DNA of 64,000 bases from Mesorhizobium sp. 113-3-3 (GCF_016756495.1 NZ_AP023243.1:5088501-5152500); one strand, 5' to 3'. Shown: positions 9,173-18,256, numbered from the stretch's first letter. Numbers and translations are program-made. The notes: generated by a model not told the origin, from the letters alone.

Positions 9173-9580
9173 TCAGGCATTTTCCTGCGTCAGCGCGCGA
9201 AACCGCAGCAGCCCGTGATGCACGAGGAGATCCTCGTCGTAACGGGCCTCCTCGAACTCAAGCGACAGCCGCGTTTTGCCGCGCGGGCCGACCACCAGTG
9301 CGGTGTTGGCAAGGCGGGCCTTGATGGCGGCCATGATGGCAAGGGTTTCGTCTTCACCGTGAGCTTTCGACCAGACATGGAGCGTAATCAACTGATCGTC
9401 GTTGTTCTCGGCGCCGGTGTCCCAGTCAAAGGCGCTGGTCTGACCAAAAGTCACGTAGGGAAAAGCGGCATTTTCGGTCGCCCGTTCGAGCAGCCCGGCG
9501 CCACCAAGCAGCGCGGACAGCGACTTATCGCTTTTGAGCCTTAGAAAAAGTGCCTGCAGCAAATCGCCGGGCGCGGTCAT
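9173..9580 (-). CDS. DUF3168 (phage tail-completion-like) protein
   Basis: A 135-residue protein with the pattern of DUF3168, a family found in phage and gene-transfer-agent head-tail modules. Visible family features are the N-terminal helix with LLQALFLRLKSD, the central FPYVTFGQTSAFDWDTG and DDQLITLHVWSKA strands, and the C-terminal HHGLLRFRALTQ. No capsid, portal, terminase or tail gene is adjacent on either side, so this is an isolated copy rather than part of a visible module. The reading frame is intact. The ATG at 9580 follows a GGGAGGGGGACG ribosome site. Confidence 0.72.
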   Translation of the reverse strand: MTAPGDLLQALFLRLKSDKSLSALLGGAGLLERATENAAFPYVTFGQTSAFDWDTGAENNDDQLITLHVWSKAHGEDETLAIMAAIKARLANTALVVGPRGKTRLSLEFEEARYDEDLLVHHGLLRFRALTQENA

Positions 9581-9787
9581 TTTGTCGTCCCCCTCCCTGT
9601 CACGCCTTCAAGCCATTCGCCGTACTGGCAAATTCGCACTTAGCGTAACCCAACTCGACAAGCCTGCGCCATACCGCATGATTCGTCTCGGCGATCATGA
9701 TCGCCGATGATCTCGAAAATACGACCCTGTTATGAACAGATTGCCATGCCGGGCTGCCCCCCGCTTGAGGTCGGTGGGCGTATCCTG

Positions 9788-10507
9788 TCAGTATCGAGCC
9801 CGGCCGCCCGACATGTCGAAGACAGCGCCGGTGTTGAATGCGCTGGCATCCGAGCAAAGCCAGACCACGAGCGCCGCGACCTCGTTCGGATCGCCGAGCC
9901 GCTTCAGCGGACTTGCCGATATCATCGCGTCCACGGTCTCATTGCCGAGATCGCGGATAAGGCGCGTATCGATCGGACCCGGAGCGATGCAGTTGACGCG
10001 AATATCGGTGTCGCTGACCTCACGCGACAGCGCCTTGGTAAAGGCGATGACACCGGCGCTGGCGGCGGAATAGGCCGCAAGGCTCGGCAGTCCCTCTTTG
10101 CCGGCAAGGGATCCCATGTTGACAATACGACCCTTGCCCGCTCGTCGCATAAGGGGGAGCACCCGATGCGTTACTTCGAACGTGCCAAGGAGGTTGACCT
10201 GCAGGATTCGCTGCCATTCCACCGGTTCGAATTCCTCGAACGGCTTGTAGCTACCCAGCCACCCCGCATTGTTGATGAGAATGTCGACCCCGACTTCGCC
10301 CATGGCGGTCAGCGCCTGCATGACGCTATCGCGTTTCGTCACGTCCACTGAAAGAGAGCGTGTGCCTTCAAGCTCGACGGGCTCAATATCCCAGATCCAG
10401 ACGTCCGCTCCACTCAACGCCAGCTTCTGGGCTACCGCTCGGCCGATACCACGGGCGCCGCCTGTGACGATGGCTGTCCGGCCCGTAAAATCATACGTCA
10501 CCGACAC
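9788..10507 (-). CDS. SDR-family oxidoreductase lacking the catalytic lysine
   Basis: Classical short-chain dehydrogenase fold, 239 residues. It has the dinucleotide motif TGGARGIG (15-22), NNAG (79-82), catalytic Ser133 (in NMGSLAG) and Tyr146. The normal YxxxK motif reads YSAAS, so the active-site Lys is replaced by Ser150. Start: a GGAGG site lies 5 bases upstream of a GTG at 10507; ATGs at 10510 and 10519 are too close to, or upstream of, that site. It is the last gene on the strand of the ABC importer, 96 bp after the second permease, so it may act on the imported compound. Whether it remains an oxidoreductase is uncertain. Confidence 0.85.
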   Translation of the reverse strand: MSVTYDFTGRTAIVTGGARGIGRAVAQKLALSGADVWIWDIEPVELEGTRSLSVDVTKRDSVMQALTAMGEVGVDILINNAGWLGSYKPFEEFEPVEWQRILQVNLLGTFEVTHRVLPLMRRAGKGRIVNMGSLAGKEGLPSLAAYSAASAGVIAFTKALSREVSDTDIRVNCIAPGPIDTRLIRDLGNETVDAMISASPLKRLGDPNEVAALVVWLCSDASAFNTGAVFDMSGGRARY

Positions 10508-10603
10508 CATCACCTCCATGAAACGCCAGTGCTTGGTATATTTTGCGCCGCGTCGTGGGTGAAGTCGAGGAGACAGGCGAAGCTCGGCCGCGCCTCGGTT
10601 TGT

Positions 10604-11410
10604 CTAGTGCCCGGCGCGCTGCCTGGTGACCACACTGCGCACCGCCAGCACCAGCACCGTGATGATGATCAGGATCACCGAGAGTGCAGCGATCGCCGGG
10701 TCGATGTTGTCGCGCAGGCCCATCCACATCAGGCGCGGCAGCGTGATGGCGTTGACCGAGGTGATGAACAGGGTAACGCCGATCTCTTCCCAGGACAGCA
10801 CGAAGGACAAAAGCGCTGCCGTGACGATGCCGAACTTGATGTTGGGCATGATGACGCGGGTGGCGCGCTCCCAGACGGTTGCGCCGAGCCCCCTCGCCGC
10901 CAGGTCAATCCGCCGGTCGAGCTGGCTGAGCGAGACCAGGATCAGCACGGTTGCGAAAGGCACCGTCATGACCGAATGGGCCATGGCAACGCCGAGCCAG
11001 GTGTCGTAGCCGAAGAACGAACTGAAGCCCGAGATCGAGGTCAGCAGGAAGTAGAGCGTGATTGCCGAGACCACCGGCGGCACCACCATCGGCAGCAGCA
11101 CGAAACCGACGAGCGCTGCGGTGAACCGGGGCTGGAACATCCAGACGCCGAGGCTGAAGCAGAGCGCCAGGACGGTGGAGATCGCGCTGCTGACTACGCC
11201 GATCCGGATCGACAGCAGGATCGACTGGAGCCAGCGCGGATCCTCGATCAGCGAGCGATAGTGGCGCAGCGAAAGTTCACCCGATGGCATGGCCAGCATG
11301 CGGCTCGGTGTCAGCGACACCGGAATGACGGCAAGCAGCGGCATCAGCAGGAACAGCGCCACCAGTGCGGCGAGGATCAGCGAGACGGGCCCGGGGCGAT
11401 AGGTCGGCAT
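10604..11410 (-). CDS. ABC transporter permease (PotC type)
   Basis: Second inner-membrane permease of a polyamine/opine-type ABC importer, 268 residues with about six membrane helices and the cytoplasmic coupling motif AARGLGATVWERATRVIMPN that contacts the ATPase. The open frame extends far upstream inside the first permease gene, but the ATG at 11410 shares one base with that gene's TGA stop (TGATG), a classic coupled arrangement, and the protein then begins just before the first membrane helix. Substrate cannot be read from the sequence. Confidence 0.88.
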   Translation of the reverse strand: MPTYRPGPVSLILAALVALFLLMPLLAVIPVSLTPSRMLAMPSGELSLRHYRSLIEDPRWLQSILLSIRIGVVSSAISTVLALCFSLGVWMFQPRFTAALVGFVLLPMVVPPVVSAITLYFLLTSISGFSSFFGYDTWLGVAMAHSVMTVPFATVLILVSLSQLDRRIDLAARGLGATVWERATRVIMPNIKFGIVTAALLSFVLSWEEIGVTLFITSVNAITLPRLMWMGLRDNIDPAIAALSVILIIITVLVLAVRSVVTRQRAGH

Positions 11411-12243
11411 CAGATCAACTGCTTGGGTTTGACGTAGCGGAACAGCAGGGCCATCAGCGCGCCGACGAACAGCACCAGCACGACGCTGATCGCCGCCCCC
11501 AGCCCCCAGTCCGGGCTCTGGAATATCCTGAGGTAGATCAGCTCGGCGATCATGACGCTGCGGCCGCCGCCAAGGATCGCCGGTGTGACGAAGAAGCCAA
11601 GCGAAAAGACGAAGACGATCAGCGCCGAGCCGATGATGCCGGAGCGGGTCATCGGCACGAACACCGTCCAGAAGGTGCGCATGCGGCTGGAGCCGAGCCC
11701 GCGCGCCGCGAGCAGCACGCGGTCGTCGAGGCTGCGCATGGCCGATGCCAGCGGGAAGACCGCGAAAGGAATGAGGAAATGCGTCATGCCGATGACGACG
11801 CCGAGTTCGTTGCGCACCAGCGTCAGCGGTTCGGAGATGAAGCCTAACGATTGCAGCCAGGTGTTGATCAGGCCGCGATTTGACAAAAGCGCCACCCAAC
11901 CGAAGGCGCGCGTCAGCACCGAGATCCAGAACGGCACCAGGATGCAGAATTCGGCGATAAGGCGCTGCGCCGGGCTGCCGCGCACCCAGACGACCGTGAT
12001 GGCATAGGCGGCGGCGACGGATACAACCGTGACGATCGCCGCGATGCGCAGCGTGCGGATGAACACCGACTGGACCAGATCGTCGGTAAGCAAGGCATTG
12101 TATTGGCCAAGTCCCGGCGTCGGCAGGGTGAAACTCCATTTCACCACGCCGAGAAACGGCCAGGCATAGGCGAGCACAAGGAACAGGAGCAGCGGCGCCA
12201 TCAACAGCGCCGCGCCCATCCTGTCGGAGAGAACGCCTCTCAT
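11410..12243 (-). CDS. ABC transporter permease (PotB type)
   Basis: First permease of the importer, 277 residues, about six membrane helices beginning with ALLMAPLLLFLVLAYAWPF, and the EAA-type loop LAARGLGSSRMRTFWTVFVP. It follows the binding-protein gene by 20 bp and is coupled to the second permease by a one-base stop/start overlap. The four-gene order (ATPase, binding protein, permease, permease) is standard for spermidine/putrescine-type importers. Confidence 0.88.
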   Translation of the reverse strand: MRGVLSDRMGAALLMAPLLLFLVLAYAWPFLGVVKWSFTLPTPGLGQYNALLTDDLVQSVFIRTLRIAAIVTVVSVAAAYAITVVWVRGSPAQRLIAEFCILVPFWISVLTRAFGWVALLSNRGLINTWLQSLGFISEPLTLVRNELGVVIGMTHFLIPFAVFPLASAMRSLDDRVLLAARGLGSSRMRTFWTVFVPMTRSGIIGSALIVFVFSLGFFVTPAILGGGRSVMIAELIYLRIFQSPDWGLGAAISVVLVLFVGALMALLFRYVKPKQLI

Positions 12244-12263
12244 CTCAGATCAGCATCCAGCTC

Positions 12264-13376
12264 TCAGGCGGAGATGATCTTGGTGTATTCGTCGAGTGCG
12301 GCGCCGTAGTTCTTGGCGTACCACTCCATGTCCAGCGCGATCTGCTTCTTCATGTTTTCGGGATCGACCGGGTTGATTCGCTTCTTGTCGGCCGGGATCA
12401 GCGCGTCGGCCGCTGGATTGGCCGGGCCCTGGCCGAGCTTGTCGAACATGACGAGCTGCTTTTGCGGGTCCTGTGCGCTTGCGATGAACTTCATCGCCGC
12501 GTCCTTGCCGCCGGGGTTGTTCTTGAGCACGGCCAGCGCGCCGGGCGAGATCAGGCCCTGGTCCCAGATGAACTTGATCTTGCCGCCGGAATCCTGCTCG
12601 ATCAGCGAAGCGCGGGTCGACCAGACGATGGCCATCGAGGCTTCGCCATTGAGCAGCACGCTCTGGCTCTCGGCGCCGCCACCCCAGTAGGCGACGACGT
12701 TTTCCTTGAAGGCGGCGATCTTGTCGTGGGCTCGCTTCAGGTCGAGCGGATAGAGCGAAGCCGGCGCGATGCCATCGGCCAAAAGCGCCGCTTCCCAGCT
12801 CGACACGCCCCATTTGTAGAGCGAACGCTTGCCGGGGAACTTCTTCACGTCGAAGAAGTCGGCCATGCCGGTCGGGGCATCCTTGCCGTATTTCTCGGAA
12901 TCATAGGCGATGACATAGGAGAAGAAATAAGTCGAAGCCGCATACTCCCAGCCGAAGCCGGGCCGCATCTTCGTCTTGTCGACGATCTTGTAGTCGATCG
13001 GCTCGAGCGCGCCCTGGGCGCCGAGCGTGATCGCCGAAAACGGGTCGACGTCGACCAGATCCCAGGTCGGCGCACCGCTCTTGAACTGCGCCGAGATGGC
13101 GCCTTCGGTCGGGCCGGAGCCGTCCATCTTGACGGTGATGCCGGTGTCCTTGGTGAAGGCCTGGCCGTAGGCCGCATCATAGGCGGTGATGGCGTCGCCG
13201 CCCCAATTGACCAGCACGAGTTCCTTGGCCTGGGCAAAGGCACCGGTCGAGCGCAGCAGCATCGGTGTGCCGGCGAGCACGAGCGCTGCCAGCTGCGTGA
13301 ACTGGCGGCGTGAAATCTCGCCGCGTCTGGTCCTTTCGGACAGCGTTTCGATGGCGTTTTTCTTGGTGTCGTTCAT
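12264..13376 (-). CDS. Extracellular solute-binding protein (PotD/PotF family), Tat-type signal
   Basis: Periplasmic ligand-binding component of the importer, 370 residues. The N-terminus carries a twin-arginine motif (SRRQFTQLAALVLAG) and a cleavage region ending GAFAQA. The mature part starts LVLVNWGGDAITAYDAAY, the opening of the spermidine/putrescine-binding superfamily. Neighbouring catabolic genes (M20 amidohydrolase, arginine-deiminase-like enzyme) suggest a nitrogen-rich ligand such as a modified amino acid or guanidino compound; that is inference only. Confidence 0.88.
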   Translation of the reverse strand: MNDTKKNAIETLSERTRRGEISRRQFTQLAALVLAGTPMLLRSTGAFAQAKELVLVNWGGDAITAYDAAYGQAFTKDTGITVKMDGSGPTEGAISAQFKSGAPTWDLVDVDPFSAITLGAQGALEPIDYKIVDKTKMRPGFGWEYAASTYFFSYVIAYDSEKYGKDAPTGMADFFDVKKFPGKRSLYKWGVSSWEAALLADGIAPASLYPLDLKRAHDKIAAFKENVVAYWGGGAESQSVLLNGEASMAIVWSTRASLIEQDSGGKIKFIWDQGLISPGALAVLKNNPGGKDAAMKFIASAQDPQKQLVMFDKLGQGPANPAADALIPADKKRINPVDPENMKKQIALDMEWYAKNYGAALDEYTKIISA

Positions 13377-13444
13377 GTCAGTTCCCCTTTGTTTTCGTTG
13401 ATTTCAGTCCGCAAGCCGGTGCGATAGGCCAGCCGCGCCGGTGT

Positions 13445-14539
13445 TCAATGTCCTCCGTGCGGGAGGAGGAAACCCTTTTCCGCCGGCCAGGTCAGCCAGA
13501 CGGAATTGCCTTTGCTTAGTGCCGCGGCCGCGACTTCGTTCGGCACCGACACGGTTACTTTGGCGCCTTGTCGCGTCGTCAAATCAAGCTTGGTCGCGGA
13601 ACCCATATAGGTCGAAGCGATGGCGGTCGCGGCAATGCCGTTCTCACCGACCATCGCCTCTCGCGCGATCGACATATGTTCGGGCCGGATCGCCAGGATC
13701 GCGTCACCACTGACTTTCTCGGCCTTGCAGTGCATGTTGACGGCGCGGTCCTCGCAGAGGCCCGTCGAGCCATTGTCGGCGGGCTTGACCCCCTTCAGCG
13801 GCAACATGTTGATCTCGCCAAGAAATTCGGCGACGAAGCGGTTATCCGGCCGGTCGTAGACTTCGTCCGGCGCGCCGACCTGCAGCAGTTTGCCGTGGTT
13901 GAAGATGGCGACGCGCGAGGACAGCGCCAGCGCCTCGCTCTGGTCGTGGGTGACGAAGACGAAGGTGGTGCCGGTTTCCTGGTGCAGGCGCTTCATCTCG
14001 GCCTGCATCTGGCCCCGCAGGCTCTTGTCCAGCGCCGAGAACGGCTCGTCGAGCAGAAGCACGCCCGGTTCGAACACCAGCGCGCGGGCAAGTGCCACGC
14101 GTTGCTGCTGGCCGCCGGAGAGCTGCGAGGGCAATTTCTTCTCGTGGCCGACCAGGCCGACGCGCTCGATCATTTCGCCAACGCGCTTCTTGATGTCGGC
14201 GGCCGATTTCTTGCGCACCTTGAGCGGGAAAGCAATGTTGGCCTCGACGCTCATATGCGGGAACAACGCATAGCCCTGGAACACCATGCCGGCGGCACGC
14301 TGCTCGGCCGGGCGGTCGGTGATGTCGGTGCCGTCGCTGAAAAGCTTGCCTTCGGTCGGCTGCACGAAGCCGGCCAGAATCATCAGGAAGGTGGTCTTGC
14401 CCGAGCCGGAGGGCCCGAGCAGCGTCAGGAACTCGCCGCGGCCGATATTGAGCGACAGATTGTCCAACGCACGGAACGAGCCAAAGCTCTTGCCGATTCC
14501 AATTGCCTTGATCTCTGCGGCCCGGCCGGGTTGCTGCAT
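13445..14539 (-). CDS. ABC transporter ATP-binding protein (PotA type)
   Basis: Cytoplasmic ATPase of the importer, 364 residues. Walker A GPSGSGKTT (about 42-50), Q-loop VFQGYALFPHM, signature LSGGQQQR, Walker B VLLLDEPFSALD and the switch His in VFVTHDQSEA are all present. The C-terminal ~110 residues form a TOBE-type domain (AILAIRPEHMSI), as in PotA. It is the first gene of the minus-strand transport unit; the binding-protein gene follows 68 bp later. Confidence 0.92.
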   Translation of the reverse strand: MQQPGRAAEIKAIGIGKSFGSFRALDNLSLNIGRGEFLTLLGPSGSGKTTFLMILAGFVQPTEGKLFSDGTDITDRPAEQRAAGMVFQGYALFPHMSVEANIAFPLKVRKKSAADIKKRVGEMIERVGLVGHEKKLPSQLSGGQQQRVALARALVFEPGVLLLDEPFSALDKSLRGQMQAEMKRLHQETGTTFVFVTHDQSEALALSSRVAIFNHGKLLQVGAPDEVYDRPDNRFVAEFLGEINMLPLKGVKPADNGSTGLCEDRAVNMHCKAEKVSGDAILAIRPEHMSIAREAMVGENGIAATAIASTYMGSATKLDLTTRQGAKVTVSVPNEVAAAALSKGNSVWLTWPAEKGFLLPHGGH

Positions 14540-14652
14540 CCTGCCTCTTCCTCAGTGTCTGGTGAAATCGTAGGCAGGCTGGCGGCTCACCGCAACCGAA
14601 TAGTTTTCGCCTGATCAGCAAATTTGATTCACGTCTGGGAGTTGGGACGCAC

Positions 14653-14678
14653 CAAATCTCCGCCTCGAGGGGAGATTA
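14653..14678 (-). terminator. Hairpin at the end of the LysR gene
   Basis: Inverted repeat with arms AATCTCC (14655-14661) and GGAGATT (14671-14677), overlapping the LysR stop codon. On the minus strand it is followed only by TTGG, so it is at best a weak intrinsic terminator separating the LysR gene from the ABC unit downstream. Confidence 0.35.
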
Positions 14679-15563
14679 AAGTCTGCTCTCCGATAGCTTC
14701 GCCCTGAGCCAGTCGCTGAAGGCGTTGAGCACGGGATGGCCGGCCTTGGCGTGTTCGAAGACCAGGAAATAGGAGCGTGGCGAGGGCACGGACGCTTCAA
14801 ACGGCTTGACCAGCCGGCCCTCGCTCAGTGCCCGGCGGCCGGTCAGCTCGTCGCCCATGGCAATTCCCTGGCCGGCGACCGCCGCCGAGAAGACGAGGTT
14901 CATGTCGGAAAAGAAGATACCGCCTTCGGTATCGGGATTCTCCACCTTGGACAGCGCCAGCCAGCGCGCCCAGTCCTCGGTGTCGGAGAGATGCAGCAGG
15001 TTGGCGCGCAGGACGTCCGCCGGTTTGGAAAAGCCGCCGACCTTGTTGAGCAATGTCGGGCTGCAGAGCGGCGTGAAGTGGACTTCACAGAGCAGCTCCA
15101 CCGCCCGGTTCGGCCAATTGCCGACGCCGAAGGCGATGAAGGCGTCGGCGTCCGGATTCGAGACGTCGTCGAGCCGGCGCGGCGTCAGCACCGAGAGCGC
15201 CACATCGGGGTACATCTGCTGGAACTCGCCGATATGGGTGCACAGGAACATGGAGGCGAAGCCGGGCGGGCAGGAGATGGCGAAGGAGCCGCCGACGCCG
15301 GCGCCGTTCGTCTGCGCTCCCGCGTCGCCAAGCACTGTCAGCGCCTTCCTGACATCGGCTGCGTAGCGCTGGCCGCGCGGCGTCAGCGCCACGCCCTTGC
15401 CGATGCGCTGCAGCAGATCGAAGCCCAGATCGCGTTCGAGCAGGCGCAACTGGTGGCTCACCGCGCTGCGCGTGAGATGCAGTTCGTCGGCGGCACGCCA
15501 GACGCTGCCATGCCTGGCGAAACTGTCGAGCGCGCGCAGCGCCTGTGTGGAGGGAATTCTCAA
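14676..15563 (-). CDS. LysR-family transcriptional regulator (GcvA-like)
   Basis: Transcription factor of 295 residues. An N-terminal winged helix-turn-helix (about 4-62, with GSVWRAADELHLTRSAVSHQL) is followed by the periplasmic-binding-like effector domain, as in GcvA-type regulators. The start is TTG at 15563; no ATG is in frame near the conserved N-terminus IPSTQALRALDSFARHG. It is divergent from the M20 amidohydrolase gene with 75 bp between them, so it probably controls that gene and possibly the ABC importer downstream of it. Confidence 0.88.
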   Translation of the reverse strand: MRIPSTQALRALDSFARHGSVWRAADELHLTRSAVSHQLRLLERDLGFDLLQRIGKGVALTPRGQRYAADVRKALTVLGDAGAQTNGAGVGGSFAISCPPGFASMFLCTHIGEFQQMYPDVALSVLTPRRLDDVSNPDADAFIAFGVGNWPNRAVELLCEVHFTPLCSPTLLNKVGGFSKPADVLRANLLHLSDTEDWARWLALSKVENPDTEGGIFFSDMNLVFSAAVAGQGIAMGDELTGRRALSEGRLVKPFEASVPSPRSYFLVFEHAKAGHPVLNAFSDWLRAKLSESRL

Positions 15564-15638
15564 GAGGTGAACCGAATTTGCACGAACCGGGAAAACATAT
15601 CACTTTTTGGCGAGCCGCTTCACTGCTTTCTTGGATGC

Positions 15639-17225
15639 ATGGACAAACCGTTGACAACATCAGTGCAAGAGACGGCCCTTGCCTGCCTCGACGGCATCCA
15701 GCCGCTGCTGTCGGCGTGGACGCGCACCATCTTCGATTTCGGCGAGACCGCCTGGCGCGAATACCAGTCCGCGGCCTGGTACGTGGAGCGACTGAAGCGT
15801 GAAGGCTTTGCCGTCGAGGAAGGTTCCGGCGGCATGCCGACGGCGTTCTGTGCCCACTGGACGAACGGCGCCGGGCCGACGATCGGCATGTATGCCGAGT
15901 ACGACGCCGTGCCCGGCAACTGCCAGGATGCGGCAACGGTGAAGCAGCCGCGGCCCGGTCTTGGCGTCGAGGCCGGCGGCCACACCGATCCGCATTCGGG
16001 GCTCGGCATGGCCAGCCTCGGCGGCCTGCTGGCCACCAAGGCGGCGATGCAGCGCCACGGCATTCCAGGCACGCTGCGCTTTACCGGCGAGCCGGCCGAG
16101 AAGGTGCGCGGCTCGAAGCCGATCCATGCGGCCAAAGGCTATTACGACGGCCTTGCCGGCATAATTTCCTTCCATCCCTTCTACATGCTGCCGCTCTGCA
16201 ACACGGCGCGCTGGGACACGCATTGCGGTGCCGCCTACGCCATGATCTACCGCTTTGTGTGCGACGAACCCGAAAACTGGGTTCGCGCAGGTGACGGCGC
16301 ACCGATCCCGCAGGCGCATTCGGCGGTCCGCGCGCCCGGCGCCAACGACGCGCTGATGACGATGTACATGGCCTCCAAGGCGCTGCGCGATTCGATGCTG
16401 CCGCATCAGGGCGGCTGGTCGATCAGCGAGGCGATCCTGACGGCGGGCCAGGCGACCGCCGACAATCTGCCGGCGGGGCTCGCCGAGATCCAGTACATGA
16501 TCCGCGTGCCGACCATCGGCATGGCCGAGCAGGTGACAGCCGTACTCGACCGCAATGCGGCGGCTGCCGCCGCGATCAGCGGCTGCCGATACGAACGTCA
16601 CTGGGTGTCGAAGTCGCGGCCGGGGCTGGCCAATCACGCCATGGCCGAGATCGCCTATGAGGCGCTGTCGACGGTCGGGCCGCCCCGATGGAACGAGGCA
16701 GCCAGGGCGATCGGCCGTGACATCCAGGTCAATGCCGGTGGCACGGCAACCGAGAATCCGTTCATCGACGAACTGGAGCGGCTGATTTCGCCAAAGGACG
16801 CGGAAGCGATCCTGCGCCGCGACCTGCCGCCTTCGCAGTTGAATTCGACCTCCGACGACTATACCGACATGAGCTGGCATGCGCCGACCGCGCGCTTTTA
16901 TGTCGCCCGTCCGGCGCTGCGCTCGGCGGATGGCCACGCCTATCCCTCCTGGGTGATGAATGCTCTGGGCGGCATTTCCGCCACCATCGACCCGATGGTC
17001 ATCTGCGCGGCCAAGACCGTCGCGCTGGCGGCGCTGCGGCTGCTCGAGGACGGGAAAGCCCGCGAGGCGGCGATGGACGAGTTCACCGCCCGCGCCGGCG
17101 GCGGCGTTGGCGGCACGAACTGGATCGCGCCGCTCTGCGACTACGAACCGCCGATCAACTTCCGCTGGCCGGAATATGTCACCACCGCACGCGGCCGCGA
17201 CTGGTGGATCCCGCACAATGCATGA
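15639..17225 (+). CDS. M20-family amidohydrolase (AbgB-like)
   Basis: Predicted metal-dependent amidohydrolase or aminoacylase, 528 residues, of the M20 family close to the p-aminobenzoyl-glutamate hydrolase subunit type. Recognisable segments are the N-terminal ETAWREYQSA, the metal-site region GMYAEYDAVPG, HTDPHSGLGMASLGG, the regulatory-loop segment FTGEPAEKVRGSKPIHA, and the late SDDYTDMSWHAPTARFYV. It is longer than typical AbgB (about 480). The frame extends upstream across the LysR gene; ATG 15639 is the first start in the intergenic region. The next gene, 40 bp downstream, encodes a guanidine-modifying enzyme, so the two may act in sequence. Confidence 0.8.
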   Translation: MDKPLTTSVQETALACLDGIQPLLSAWTRTIFDFGETAWREYQSAAWYVERLKREGFAVEEGSGGMPTAFCAHWTNGAGPTIGMYAEYDAVPGNCQDAATVKQPRPGLGVEAGGHTDPHSGLGMASLGGLLATKAAMQRHGIPGTLRFTGEPAEKVRGSKPIHAAKGYYDGLAGIISFHPFYMLPLCNTARWDTHCGAAYAMIYRFVCDEPENWVRAGDGAPIPQAHSAVRAPGANDALMTMYMASKALRDSMLPHQGGWSISEAILTAGQATADNLPAGLAEIQYMIRVPTIGMAEQVTAVLDRNAAAAAAISGCRYERHWVSKSRPGLANHAMAEIAYEALSTVGPPRWNEAARAIGRDIQVNAGGTATENPFIDELERLISPKDAEAILRRDLPPSQLNSTSDDYTDMSWHAPTARFYVARPALRSADGHAYPSWVMNALGGISATIDPMVICAAKTVALAALRLLEDGKAREAAMDEFTARAGGGVGGTNWIAPLCDYEPPINFRWPEYVTTARGRDWWIPHNA

Positions 17226-17265
17226 CCCGAGCAACTCTTGAGAACAAGCTTACGAGGAGAACCGC

Positions 17266-18198
17266 ATGACCGTTCATGATCGCATCGTCGCCGAGCCGTT
17301 TTCGCTGCAGCGCCGCAATCCGGCCGGCGGCACCAAGCCGCTGACGTCATGGGGCTTCGCCAACGAGACCGACGTCTTGACCGATGTGCTGCTCGGATCG
17401 CCGAATTTCCTGCGGCATCTGTCGACCAGTTCGCTGTCGCGCAAGCATCTGCGCGAAGCGCCCTGCAATGTCCAGATCGCGCAGGCGCAGCACAAGGACC
17501 TGGTCGCCGCCTATGAGCATTTCGGCGTCAACATCCACTGGCACGAACCGACACCGGAACTGCCGATGCAGGTCTATTCCCGCGATTCCAGCGTCATGAC
17601 GCCCTACGGCGCCTTCATCACCGCCATGGCCAATTGGTGGCGGCGCGGCGAGAACTACGCGGCCATCCGCACCTATGAAAAACTCGGTATCCCGATCTAC
17701 GACATGGTCACTGCAGGCACGTTCGAAGGCGGCGACTTCAATGTCATCGAAGAAGGCGTGGTGCTGATCGGCTGCGGCGGCGCCCGCACGCAGGAAGAAG
17801 GCGCCCGCCAGGTCCAGTCCTGGTTCGAGAAAGAGGGCTGGGAAACGCGGCTCGCCTTTATCGACGAATATTACGTCCATATCGACCTGATGGTGGTGCC
17901 GATCGCCGAAAAACTCACGGCCGTTTGCCTCGCCTGCACCGAACCCGGCATCGTCGACTGGCTGAAGGGCAAGGGCCACGAGATCATCGACGTGCCCTTC
18001 CAGGACACGATGGCGCTCGGTTGCAACTTCATGTCGCTGGGCAAGGACAGGGTGATCGCGCCAACCTCGAGCCAGACGCTCATCGGTCAGCTCAAGGCGC
18101 GCGGCTTCGAGGTCGCTGCCGTCGACATGAGCGAGATCTCCAAGACCGGCGGCGGCATCCACTGCATGGCGCAGGCGCTGAAGCGCGAGCCGGCCTGA
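17266..18198 (+). CDS. Amidinotransferase / arginine-deiminase-like hydrolase (DDAH-like)
   Basis: Member of the guanidino-group-modifying superfamily that includes dimethylarginine dimethylaminohydrolase and arginine deiminase. The 310 residues carry the expected catalytic set: Asp107 (YSRDSSV), the FEGGD motif (Glu154-Asp157), His205 (YYVHIDL) and the C-terminal nucleophile Cys300 in TGGGIHCMAQ. Such enzymes hydrolyse guanidino C-N bonds, usually giving citrulline-type products; the substrate here is unknown. The start has a strong GAGGAG site. It probably forms an operon with the M20 gene. Confidence 0.85.
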   Translation: MTVHDRIVAEPFSLQRRNPAGGTKPLTSWGFANETDVLTDVLLGSPNFLRHLSTSSLSRKHLREAPCNVQIAQAQHKDLVAAYEHFGVNIHWHEPTPELPMQVYSRDSSVMTPYGAFITAMANWWRRGENYAAIRTYEKLGIPIYDMVTAGTFEGGDFNVIEEGVVLIGCGGARTQEEGARQVQSWFEKEGWETRLAFIDEYYVHIDLMVVPIAEKLTAVCLACTEPGIVDWLKGKGHEIIDVPFQDTMALGCNFMSLGKDRVIAPTSSQTLIGQLKARGFEVAAVDMSEISKTGGGIHCMAQALKREPA

Positions 18199-18222
18199 AC
18201 CGCCCAGGCCGCCTCTCATATC

Positions 18223-18256
18223 AGTCTCCCCGCCTGCGGTGACCGGGCGGGGGACT
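18223..18256 (+). terminator. GC-rich hairpin after the amidinotransferase gene
   Basis: Arms AGTCTCCCCGCC (18223-18234) and GGCGGGGGACT (18246-18256) can pair with one wobble, 25 bp after the stop codon. There is no T-tract, so it may be a terminator helper or a transcript-end stabiliser. Confidence 0.35.

Noticed and set aside
9600..9857. Minus-strand frame ending AVWRRLVELGYAKCEFASTANGLKA
   Set aside because: The last 30 residues look protein-like and might be a gene remnant, but the frame overlaps the SDR gene end and has no start signal or recognised family.
9173..18198. Genomic island or prophage
   Set aside because: Apart from the DUF3168 gene there is no integrase, tRNA junction, attachment repeat or clear composition shift.
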